Origin: Bacteroidota bacterium
GTDB lineage: Bacteria; Bacteroidota; Bacteroidia; Bacteroidales; VadinHA17
Length of the DNA: 12,891 bases
Direction: 5' to 3'
Assembly: GCA_030613125.1 (NCBI GenBank)
Contig: JAUWMO010000060.1
Span: forward strand, 1-12,891
Position numbers and translations under genes: made by a program. Below the pieces are notes generated by a model. It did not search any database and was not told where the DNA came from. It saw nothing but the letters and a program-made list of their open reading frames with translations. Positions 1 to 6,908 of the stretch are shown piece by piece. Position 1 is the stretch's first letter, and each line of letters begins with the position of its first letter.

Positions 1-217
1 AAGAGGTTAAATCAATTTTCATTTCATTACCTGTATAAGGAATGGTTTACTGTTTGGTATTTTTTTTGAGTATTTTAATATTAATATAACAAAGTTATTC
101 AAAAAAGGTATGATATTTATAATGGTAAAAAGTTTTTCTCGTATGAATGTTGTAAATTTTGAGTCAAACTGGCCCCTTTCAGGGTCATTTTTCCCCTAAT
201 TATAGAAAGGTAAATTT
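1..217. other. No gene seen; degenerate AT-rich flank
   Basis: I find no credible coding region here. The minus-strand reading that would continue pdxH is not pdxH-like in any frame, so the missing 3' part of that gene does not lie in this stretch. Positions 1-150 are plain AT-rich DNA. Positions 151-222 carry the possible insertion-sequence end listed separately. Confidence 0.6.
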
Positions 218-222
218 TCACA
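151..222. mobile_element. Possible insertion-sequence end relic, IS21-like
   Basis: Seen: the tract starts TGTAAATTTTGAGTC and ends TTTTCACA, giving TGT...ACA termini that are imperfect inverted repeats (the right end read on the minus strand is TGTGAAAATTTACC). Inside are two related direct repeats, GTCAAACTGGCCCC at 163-176 and GTCATTTTTCCCC at 184-196. Known: IS21-family elements have TG...CA ends with several copies of a short terminal repeat. Inferred: a terminal scar of such an element, placed exactly where pdxH homology stops. There is no transposase and no target-site duplication (flanks atgaatgt and tcagattt differ), and AT-rich DNA gives such matches easily. Confidence 0.3.
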
Positions 223-367
223 TCAGATTTGCCAGGGGTTCCTCTACCTCTTTGGAAATGGCCATGTTCACCCAATTTTCAAATAGTATATGAGGGTTAT
301 CAGGGAGTTTTTTATCCGGGAGACTTCCGGCAGAATAATCTCTCCGGTACATATCAGAAGTATCCAT
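218..367 (-). pseudogene. pdxH: N-terminal stub of pyridoxamine 5'-phosphate oxidase
   Basis: The minus-strand reading frame from ATG at 367 gives 49 residues and a TGA at 218-220. It matches the start of PdxH, the FMN enzyme that oxidises pyridoxine/pyridoxamine phosphate to pyridoxal phosphate: MDTSDMYRRDYSAG corresponds to the 'M..ADMRR.Y' opening, followed by LPDNPHILFENW (the family's 'DP..LF..W' segment) and then VEEPLANLM, aligned with the 'EPNAM' segment. A full PdxH is about 210 residues, so all FMN- and PLP-binding parts are missing. The start lies 5 nt after the yihY stop, so it was the last gene of that operon. Homology ends where the possible insertion-sequence relic begins. A short functional peptide cannot be excluded but is unlikely. 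Confidence 0.72.
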
Positions 368-372
368 TATTG

Positions 373-1335
373 CTAAGTTTCCTCACTCGTTTTTCCGATT
401 AAAAGTCCCTTTTTTTTGTTGGCTGTCTTAATGCTTGCATTTAATTCGAAACCTAAAAGCAACGATATTGAATTGATATATAACCATATCAGTATCACAA
501 TAAATGTTCCAATCGAACCATATAGTTTATTGTAATTTCCGAAGTTATTTACATAAAACGAAAAACCCAGGGATGAAAGGACAAAGAGTAAGGTAGCAAC
601 AATGGATCCGGGAGAGAAATACTTCCATTCTTTTCTTACAGCAGGGATTTCATAGTAAAGTGTTGATATTGCAAAAAAAATAAGAGCCAGGAATATAATC
701 CATTTAGCAATAGAAATAAGATAGTAGGTGAAATTTATCTGAATGATATCCATTTCTACAAGTTTGTTAAGGGCTGTTTTACCCAAAAGGATGAAAAGAA
801 TAGCAGCAGACAGCATTAGTGATATCAGAAAAACAAGCAGAAGTGATGTAATTCGCTGAGATAACCACGTCCGCACTTTGAACTCATGTTCAGATACATT
901 GAAGGCATTAATAAGGGCATGAATACCATTTGTTGAGAAAATGATTGTGGCTAGGAACATAAAAAATAACAAACCTCTACTTTTATGAGTAATTACCTGA
1001 ACCAATGTTGTTTCCAGTAATATGAAGGCATTCTCGGGTAAAATGTTCTCAAAGAACAGTAAAAGTTCATTTTGAAAATTAGGGAATGGAACAAATGGGA
1101 TGAGCGTAAAAAGAAAAATTATGGAGGGCAGGATAGCGATCAGGATGTTAAAAGCAATAGCTGAGGCACGTGTAACCAGCGATCCTTTTTGGAAACCACG
1201 GCTAAAAAAAATTATTACGTAATAAACAGAAACTCCGTGAAAACCTGGCAGTGAAAAACTTTTTAGCTTAACCTGAAGCTTCTCAAGAAATGATCCAGTT
1301 CCGGTTACTTCCTGACTCTCATCCTGTGATAACAT
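373..1335 (-). CDS. YihY/virulence factor BrkB family membrane protein
   Basis: A 320-residue integral membrane protein of the YihY/BrkB family (often mis-called ribonuclease BN). Predicted membrane segments lie near residues 57-80, 119-140, 162-185, 207-228, 243-262 and 273-297. The family's C-terminal signature is clear: YNKLYGSIGTF (268-278), then LIWLYINSISLLLGFELNA (282-300). The first 50 residues are soluble and polar, and the basic tail (KTANKKKG) suits a cytoplasmic end. Length is normal. The start has an AGGA motif 6 nt upstream (AAGGAAAAATG). It lies 59 nt downstream of nadC and is probably cotranscribed with it. The biochemical role of the family is not settled; inner-membrane transport or envelope functions have been proposed, and I assign none. 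Confidence 0.9.
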   Translation of the reverse strand: MLSQDESQEVTGTGSFLEKLQVKLKSFSLPGFHGVSVYYVIIFFSRGFQKGSLVTRASAIAFNILIAILPSIIFLFTLIPFVPFPNFQNELLLFFENILPENAFILLETTLVQVITHKSRGLLFFMFLATIIFSTNGIHALINAFNVSEHEFKVRTWLSQRITSLLLVFLISLMLSAAILFILLGKTALNKLVEMDIIQINFTYYLISIAKWIIFLALIFFAISTLYYEIPAVRKEWKYFSPGSIVATLLFVLSSLGFSFYVNNFGNYNKLYGSIGTFIVILIWLYINSISLLLGFELNASIKTANKKKGLLIGKTSEET

Positions 1336-1394
1336 TTTTCCTTACTTTGATACTAACTTTAAGTTTTGAATTATGTTAATATTTACACTGCAAA

Positions 1395-2237
1395 TCAAAG
1401 TGCTTTTAAACTCATGTCAAGACTTTGAATATGATGAGTTAGTGCACCAATTGAAACAAAATCCACTCCACACATGGCATAATCCCTGATATTGTCAAGA
1501 GTAATACCACCTGATGATTCTGTTTCAAATTTTTTATTAATAATTTGAATGGCCTCACGGGTTTGTGGAATATCAAAATTGTCAAGCATAATTCGATTAA
1601 TACCACCATAATTCACGATCTTTTTTACATCATCAATTGTGCGGGCTTCAATCTCAATTTGTATATCTAAATGGTTCTTATCTAAATATTGATGTACTCG
1701 ATCAATGGTTTTCTCAATACTCCCTGACATGTCAATATGATTATCTTTAATCATTATCATATCAAACAGTCCCATTCTATGGTTTGTTCCGCCCCCGATT
1801 CTAACGGCTTCTTTTTCAAAATGTCTTAAACCGGGGGTAGTTTTACGAGTGTCCATTACACGGGTCTCAAATCCTTTAAGGTGTTGTACATATTTATCTG
1901 TGATAGTTGCAATCCCACTCATTCTTTGTAGAAAATTTAAAACCAGGCGCTCTGACTGTAAAATGGATCTGGAATTTCCTTCCACAATAAATGCAATATC
2001 ACCTTTAGTAACCCTGGACCCGTCGTGTAATAAAATATTTATTTGTAGTTCAGGATCAATCATTCCAAAAACCAGTTTTGCTACCCTTATTCCTGCTAAT
2101 ATGCCATTTTCCTTTGTAATCAACCTGGCTTTACCCTTTTCAGCATGTGGTATACAGGCCAGTGAGGTAAAATCACCTGGTCCTGCATCTTCCTGAATAG
2201 CAAGTAATATCAGCTCTTCTTCAAGGTTTCTATTCAT
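1395..2237 (-). CDS. nadC: Nicotinate-nucleotide pyrophosphorylase (carboxylating), NadC
   Basis: Quinolinate phosphoribosyltransferase, which converts quinolinate and PRPP to nicotinate mononucleotide, CO2 and pyrophosphate in de novo NAD synthesis in the cytoplasm. Family motifs, numbered from the ATG at 2237: EDAGPGDFTS (16-25), LNFLQRMSGIAT (100-111), then the active-site tract DTRKTTPGLR (129-138) through GGGTNHRMGL and IKDNH (163-167). The phosphate-binding barrel strands follow: EIEA (195-198), IMLDNF, SSGGI and SIGALTH near the end. At 280 residues it is full length with all key basic residues. An in-frame TTG four codons upstream (2249) would give 284 residues. I prefer the ATG because ATGAATAG then overlaps the stop of the upstream gene by 8 nt, a typical translational coupling, with AAAGAG just before it. 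Confidence 0.96.
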   Translation of the reverse strand: MNRNLEEELILLAIQEDAGPGDFTSLACIPHAEKGKARLITKENGILAGIRVAKLVFGMIDPELQINILLHDGSRVTKGDIAFIVEGNSRSILQSERLVLNFLQRMSGIATITDKYVQHLKGFETRVMDTRKTTPGLRHFEKEAVRIGGGTNHRMGLFDMIMIKDNHIDMSGSIEKTIDRVHQYLDKNHLDIQIEIEARTIDDVKKIVNYGGINRIMLDNFDIPQTREAIQIINKKFETESSGGITLDNIRDYAMCGVDFVSIGALTHHIQSLDMSLKAL

Positions 2238-2625
2238 TCTCTTTTTCAATACGAAACTGATGAATTAGAGTTTTTTCATTTTTCCTTTTTAACAGAAAAT
2301 ATACACGAAATGTGTCATCTGAAGTTTCCAGATCTCCGATTCCATACTTAGACTCGGCCTTTCCTCCCTGATGCAAAAGTGAAAATTTTCTTGGAGGATT
2401 TTTCATAAAAAAATCCTTAAGGATCATTTCTGCCTGTGTCTTACTATAGATTCCTTCCTTATCAAGGATCACCATTTCAACATTTTCATTCATATTGCTG
2501 GCAATTTCTTTTGCATTACCTGTTTTAAGAGCAAGTATTATATCACTGGGAATCTCTCCTCTGGTTTGAGAAAACACTGAAATGGTTACCAGGTAAAATA
2601 GTATGTAAAATGCAGTTTTTTTCAT
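2230..2625 (-). CDS. DUF4783 family secreted protein
   Basis: A 131-residue protein with an N-terminal signal peptide (basic KK, hydrophobic core, probable cut after VFSQ near residue 20). The mature ~110 residues resemble the DUF4783 family, small alpha/beta proteins found mainly in Bacteroidota; features are the opening IPSDIILALKTGNAKEIA, a central ILKDFFMKNPPRKFSLLHQG and a strand-rich end. I judge it to have an NTF2/cone-like fold (helix, then a curved sheet), but this is inference. No catalytic residues are evident and the function is unknown. It is the first gene of the minus-strand operon; its stop overlaps the nadC start by 8 nt. No Shine-Dalgarno sequence precedes the ATG (TTTATACTAATG), as is common in this phylum. 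Confidence 0.82.
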   Translation of the reverse strand: MKKTAFYILFYLVTISVFSQTRGEIPSDIILALKTGNAKEIASNMNENVEMVILDKEGIYSKTQAEMILKDFFMKNPPRKFSLLHQGGKAESKYGIGDLETSDDTFRVYFLLKRKNEKTLIHQFRIEKENE

Positions 2626-2780
2626 TAGTATAAATTTTATTTAAACAAATGAAAACAAAAACCAAACCAATTTATTCGCAATTTAGCAATTTTAATCAAT
2701 TTATGTTTACAAAAGAAAAGGGTGACAATGGTTGAGATTAAATCAGATGGATTATAATTATCATAGTACTTATACAAAAG

Positions 2781-2796
2781 AAATTCAATTGAATTT
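2781..2796. promoter_or_regulatory. 16-bp perfect palindrome, possible operator
   Basis: AAATTCAATTGAATTT reads identically on both strands for all 16 positions and stops there (flanking g and t do not pair). It lies 20 bp upstream of the TAATTTTG box at 2817, where the upstream contact of a rightward promoter would sit, so a bound dimeric repressor could block that promoter. Its function is inference; AT-rich palindromes also occur by chance. Confidence 0.35.
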
Positions 2797-2816
2797 TATG
2801 TTAAATATTATTCTGT

Positions 2817-2824
2817 TAATTTTG
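2817..2824 (+). promoter_or_regulatory. Candidate Bacteroidota -7 box (TAnnTTTG)
   Basis: TAATTTTG matches the TAnnTTTG consensus of the Bacteroidota primary sigma factor exactly. It lies 41 nt before the ATG of the rlmH stub, a normal leader length. The upstream TTG half-site is poor: the nearest (2789-2791) is 25 nt away, longer than the usual ~19-21, and falls inside the palindrome. It probably was the rlmH promoter and now may drive the histidine kinase. Confidence 0.4.
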
Positions 2825-2864
2825 AAGATAGTGTTCTTGGGTAGTGTCCATATTTGATATTTCA

Positions 2865-3023
2865 ATGAAATTTACATTATTAATTACAGGAAAAACAAAC
2901 CGGGATTTTATTCGAGAGGGTATTGGTTTGTTTAAAAAACGGGTTGAAAGATATATCCCTTTCAAGATTAAGACTGTTCCGGTAATAAAAAAGACTGTTA
3001 AATTTTATACTTTAGATGTATAA
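2865..3023 (+). pseudogene. rlmH: N-terminal stub of 23S rRNA methyltransferase RlmH
   Basis: An ATG at 2865 opens a 52-codon frame ending in TAA at 3021-3023. Its first ~43 residues match the RlmH start: MKFTLLITGKTNRDF, then a helix ending KKRVERYIPF and the strand IKTVPVIKK, equivalent to the family's 'K.LL..GKT....I..GI..Y..R...YI.FE...IP..K'. RlmH methylates pseudouridine 1915 of 23S rRNA (helix 69) and is normally about 155-160 residues. The SPOUT knot, the SAM-binding GGPYG-type loop and the C-terminal YRA...PYH motif are all absent. The last ~9 codons (TVKFYTLDV) do not resemble RlmH, so the break lies near 2993-2997. The sequence beyond is the intact kinase gene, so no simple frameshift restores it. 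Confidence 0.75.
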
Positions 3024-3042
3024 TTCAAGTAATCAGTGAAAA

Positions 3043-6000
3043 ATGAGGAAACAACTTCAACCAGGACTATCCTTATTTATTGCTCTTTTTCTCATTCTGT
3101 CCGGATTTTTTCTGGAACGATTCCAGGATGATTTTGTCAATCCTGAGAAAACAACAAGGCAATTCCAGAAGATCTTGTATTCTAAGGAAAAAAAGATTGA
3201 CCATATTCTGGATTTAATTGAAGAAGAACTGGTAAAACAAAATTGGGAATATGATTTTCTGGATTCTGAAAAAATAACCAGTTTATTAATCAGAAATGGT
3301 TTTATATTGCTTTACTATGTTAATGATACTTTAAAGGCATGGTCTGACAAGAGTATCCAGATCTCAGACCCTCTTTCACAATCTAAATTCAGTAGAAAAA
3401 TTATTTTTTTAGGTAATGCCTGGTACAAAACAATTAACCGCAATATTGGGAAGGGTTATCATCTGGTCGGACTAATATTAATAAAATACCAGTATGGGTA
3501 TGAAAATCAGTTCCTTCATAATGACTTTCAGAAAAAGTTCTTTTTACCCTCATGTGTTGGCCTGTCTCCAAATCCAGTTGAAGGAGGGGAAGTGATCCTT
3601 GATGAAGATGAGGAGTTCTTATTTTCATTAATTTTTCCTCCAGAACCATATTGTTTTATTTCAAAATATAAAATTCCTGCATTTTTATACCTGTTTGGGA
3701 TTGTTAGTTTTCTTATCTTCCTCAGGGGATTTATGAAGTTACTAAAAAGAAAGATAAGTCCCAACTTATTGATTATTATAGTTACAGTATTGTTTGCCGG
3801 AATCGAATTTATCATGTTTCATTATAAGGTTCCTGCTTCATTATTTGAACTTGATCTTTTTTCCCCCTATTTTTTTGCTATTTCAAACAGTTGTTCATCA
3901 TTGGGGCACCTTCTTATAACATCATTATTCATTTTCTTTATTGCGTATGTGTTTTATAGAGATTTTAAATTAGATCGACTGATCAAAGTTGAAAGTAAAT
4001 CCGGATTCTTTCTTCGTTCTTTTACTGGTTTTTTATTCGGAGCTATATTTTTTGCTTTAATAGTGTTTGTTTTTAAAAATCTGCTCCTTCATTCAAATGT
4101 TTCTTTCGAACCCTACAAGATATTAAAAATAAGTTATTTAAGCCTGGTGGGCTATTTTTCAATAGTGCTTTTATTTATTTCACTGGGCCTTTATTTCTAC
4201 AAAATGATCGATGCAGGGAAATTGGAATCATTCAGTAAATTATTTTTCCTTTCATGGTTACTTACAATACCTGTAATTCTGATCATTAATATTCTTGTTT
4301 CTTCTCAGTTTGGAGTTTTCAGTATTATATTATATATACTGCTGGGTGTTGCAATTTACCGTTTGGTGCCAGGGTTACCTTATGTTTCCCTTGTGATCTT
4401 TTCAATATTGTTTGGTATATATTCAACTTATATAATTGTTGAATATTCAGAACAAAAAGAGATAAAGGAGAGACAAGTTTTGGCAGTAAATCTGAGTGCG
4501 GGAATTGATCCGATTGCTGAACTATTACTTGAAAGCACCGGAAAAGATCTGAAAAAAGATGAGGGTCTAAAGAATCTTATGAAAGTTGATGGATTCAATG
4601 ACAAAGATGTTGAAAAGATATTCAATTATTTAAAAAGCAGATATTTTAGTGGATATTGGAAAAAATATGATCTTGCTGTCACTCTCTGTGGTTCAGGATC
4701 AAAGTTAATAGTGGATGAAACAAAAGAAGAGCCCTGTTTCCGGTTTTTTGATCAGATGCTTCTTGAATTTGGTACACCTATAACTTCTTCCGGTTTTTAT
4801 TTTCTTGAAAATGAAAGCAGTAAAATAAGTTATTTTGGATCCTTTTTATTTTCATTTGACAATGATTCCATCTCAAATGGTTTATTTATTACTCTTGATT
4901 CAAAATTGTTTTACCAGCAGTTAGGATATCCCGAGTTGCTACTTGACAACACAATTTTCAAATCATCAGAGAAGAATGATTATTCATATGCAAAATATAA
5001 GCATGGAAAACTGATTGCTCAATCAGGCGATTTTAAATATACCCTGAGAGATGAAGACTTCAGGGATTCGGAAGAAGAGTTTTCAGTTGTGCATATTGGC
5101 GACTATAAACATATGGTTTACAATATGGGCACAGATATGATTATAGTTGTTAGTCAGAAAGAGTTGAAATTAATAGACCTGTTAATATCTTTTTCCTATC
5201 TGTTTGTATTCCTTTTTCTTATATCAAATTTTGTTTATTTGATTGCCTCAGTACCCTTTTTTAAGTACCAAAGGCTCCCACTACTGAAATATAAGATTCA
5301 GCTCTGGATGATATCAATTTTATTTTTATCACTTGTATTCATTGGTGCAGGCACTATTTATTTTAGTATCAACCAGTACCGTGTTAAGCAATATGAAAAT
5401 CTGAGTGAGAAAATCAAATCAGTTACTGTTGAATTAGATCATAAACTGGGTTATGAACAGGAACTTTCAAACAATTGGTCAACTGAACAATATTCTAACC
5501 TTGATGAGTTATTGATTAAATTTTCAAATGTATTTTATTCTGATATTAATTTATATGACAGTCTTGGAAATTTACTTGCTACTTCGCGACCAGAAGTTTT
5601 TAGCAGAGGACTTACTGGATATAAGATGGATTTTAAAGCGTACAGAGAACTTGTAGTCCATAACCAGGCAGAATTTGTTCAGGAGGAATCAATTGGAGGG
5701 CTTCAGTTTATATCAGCCTATGTTCCATTTATTAACAGGGAGAATCATTTACTTGCATACATTAATTTACCTTATTTTACCAGACAAAGTACATTGACCA
5801 GGGAGGTTACCAATCTGGTGATTGGAATTATTAACTTTTCAATGGTATTGATTCTGGTTTTTCTTATTCTTGCAGTGATCATATCAAATCAAATTACTAA
5901 CCCCTTAAGATTGATACAGGAAAAGATCAGTGAAATTAAGCTTGGAAAGAAGAATGAACCAATATATTATGATGGGCATGATGAAATCGGGAGTCTGATT

Positions 6001-6741
6001 GCAGAATATAACCGAATGATAGAGGAATTGGCAGAAAGTGCTGAGGCTTTGGCAAAAACGGAAAGAGAAAGTGCATGGAGGGAAATGGCAAGGCAAATTG
6101 CCCATGAGATTAAAAATCCGCTAACTCCAATGAAGCTTAGTATCCAGCATTTACAAAGATCATGGTATGATAAAGTACCAAACTGGGATAATCAGTTAAA
6201 AAAGATCACCAGAACACTCATAGAACAAATTGATAATCTTTCTTCTATTGCTTCTGCGTTTTCCAATTTTGCTGAAATGCCAGGAACAAAAAATGTTAAA
6301 CTGGACATTATTTCCGTGATTAATAAAACTTTTGCTCTTTTCTCAAATAATGACAGGGTTAAATTCCAGACAAATATGCACGGTAATAAAGAAGCTTTTG
6401 TGTATGCTGATGAGAGCCAGATGGTTAGGGTTTTAAATAATTTAGTTAAGAATTCTATTCAATCGCTTCCAAATGAGGAAAGTGTTGAGATTAATATTGA
6501 TATCAAAATCATAAGTAATAAGGTAATTATTTTTATTTCTGATAATGGTCCAGGCATTCCTGCAGATCTTGGTGACAAATTATTTGAACCTAATTTTACA
6601 ACAAAGTCGAGTGGTATGGGACTGGGCCTCGCTATAGCAAAAAAGATTATTGAAGATGCCAATGGTACTATCAATTATGAAACCAGAAAAAAAGAGGGAA
6701 CGACCTTTATAATTGAATTGCCGGAATATCCACAGGAATAG
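3043..6741 (+). CDS. Large polytopic sensor histidine kinase, NtrY-like core
   Basis: A 1232-residue kinase. Predicted membrane segments lie near 8-24, 210-231, 241-261, 287-306, 330-349, 365-386, 400-422, 426-442, 447-468, 710-738, 754-776 and 925-948. With the N-terminus inside, these 12 segments place residues 25-209, 469-709 and 777-924 outside as three separate sensor-like regions, and basic loops (RGFMKLLKRK, KYQRLPLLKYK) fall inside as expected. HAMP follows (~949-1000), then the H-box AHEIKNPLTPM with phospho-acceptor His1021, N-box NNLVKN (1132-1137), G1 DNGPGIP (1167-1173), F-box LFEPNFTTK and G2 GMGLGLA (1191-1197). All catalytic motifs are intact. The H-box and following KLSIQHLQRSW resemble NtrY. 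ATG is the first start, after an in-frame TGA 3 nt upstream. No response regulator or DNA-binding partner is adjacent. Ligand unknown. Confidence 0.9.
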   Translation: MRKQLQPGLSLFIALFLILSGFFLERFQDDFVNPEKTTRQFQKILYSKEKKIDHILDLIEEELVKQNWEYDFLDSEKITSLLIRNGFILLYYVNDTLKAWSDKSIQISDPLSQSKFSRKIIFLGNAWYKTINRNIGKGYHLVGLILIKYQYGYENQFLHNDFQKKFFLPSCVGLSPNPVEGGEVILDEDEEFLFSLIFPPEPYCFISKYKIPAFLYLFGIVSFLIFLRGFMKLLKRKISPNLLIIIVTVLFAGIEFIMFHYKVPASLFELDLFSPYFFAISNSCSSLGHLLITSLFIFFIAYVFYRDFKLDRLIKVESKSGFFLRSFTGFLFGAIFFALIVFVFKNLLLHSNVSFEPYKILKISYLSLVGYFSIVLLFISLGLYFYKMIDAGKLESFSKLFFLSWLLTIPVILIINILVSSQFGVFSIILYILLGVAIYRLVPGLPYVSLVIFSILFGIYSTYIIVEYSEQKEIKERQVLAVNLSAGIDPIAELLLESTGKDLKKDEGLKNLMKVDGFNDKDVEKIFNYLKSRYFSGYWKKYDLAVTLCGSGSKLIVDETKEEPCFRFFDQMLLEFGTPITSSGFYFLENESSKISYFGSFLFSFDNDSISNGLFITLDSKLFYQQLGYPELLLDNTIFKSSEKNDYSYAKYKHGKLIAQSGDFKYTLRDEDFRDSEEEFSVVHIGDYKHMVYNMGTDMIIVVSQKELKLIDLLISFSYLFVFLFLISNFVYLIASVPFFKYQRLPLLKYKIQLWMISILFLSLVFIGAGTIYFSINQYRVKQYENLSEKIKSVTVELDHKLGYEQELSNNWSTEQYSNLDELLIKFSNVFYSDINLYDSLGNLLATSRPEVFSRGLTGYKMDFKAYRELVVHNQAEFVQEESIGGLQFISAYVPFINRENHLLAYINLPYFTRQSTLTREVTNLVIGIINFSMVLILVFLILAVIISNQITNPLRLIQEKISEIKLGKKNEPIYYDGHDEIGSLIAEYNRMIEELAESAEALAKTERESAWREMARQIAHEIKNPLTPMKLSIQHLQRSWYDKVPNWDNQLKKITRTLIEQIDNLSSIASAFSNFAEMPGTKNVKLDIISVINKTFALFSNNDRVKFQTNMHGNKEAFVYADESQMVRVLNNLVKNSIQSLPNEESVEINIDIKIISNKVIIFISDNGPGIPADLGDKLFEPNFTTKSSGMGLGLAIAKKIIEDANGTINYETRKKEGTTFIIELPEYPQE

Positions 6742-6908
6742 GAAGATCAGCATTAATAACAGTAATTCTATGTTATCCTTTAGTTATTCCTTGTAATACG
6801 GCCTTTTGGGATAAAAATTTTATTTGATTTCAATTGGAACTTCTCATAGCGGTTTTCGTATTATTATTTATATTTGTTGATGTTGTAGAATTTTAAACCC
6901 TTAATATT
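6742..6908. other. Intergenic region between kinase and adhesin operon
   Basis: A 167-bp spacer. Only weak hairpins are visible (for example ataac/gttat around 6755-6775), with no GC-rich stem followed by a T run, so I call no terminator. A -7 box for the next operon is listed separately. Confidence 0.5.
6869..6876 (+). promoter_or_regulatory. Candidate -7 box for the adhesin operon
   Basis: TATATTTG fits TAnnTTTG exactly and lies 33 nt before the proposed TTG start at 6909, leaving a leader of about 25-30 nt. No TTG or TTTG stands at the expected distance upstream (17-23 nt), so the promoter would be weak or activator-dependent. Confidence 0.38.

Larger units (their letters stand above)
2626..2864. 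other. Divergent intergenic region
   Basis: AT-rich spacer between the leftward DUF4783-nadC-yihY operon and the rightward rlmH stub/kinase. It holds a 16-bp perfect palindrome (2781-2796) and a rightward -7 box (2817-2824). I see no clear TAnnTTTG box for the leftward operon and no credible gene. Confidence 0.6.

Noticed and set aside
1..148. Continuation of pdxH beyond the insertion-like tract on the minus strand
   Set aside because: All three minus-strand frames were read; none shows PdxH motifs, and stops occur in each.
1849..2196. Plus-strand 115-codon open frame opposite nadC
   Set aside because: It lies entirely antisense to nadC, whose motifs are intact, and its translation has no recognisable domain.
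2237..2249. TTG start giving NadC four extra residues
   Set aside because: The ATG at 2237 gives the usual NadC length and a coupled 8-nt overlap with the upstream stop; the TTG extension adds only MKKR.
2850..2858. Second -7 box CATATTTG just before the rlmH stub
   Set aside because: It lacks the required T of TAnnTTTG and lies too close to the stub start codon to serve it; the box at 2817 fits better.
6742..6830. Rho-independent terminator after the kinase
   Set aside because: The hairpins seen have stems of about 5-6 bp, mostly A-T, with no following T run.
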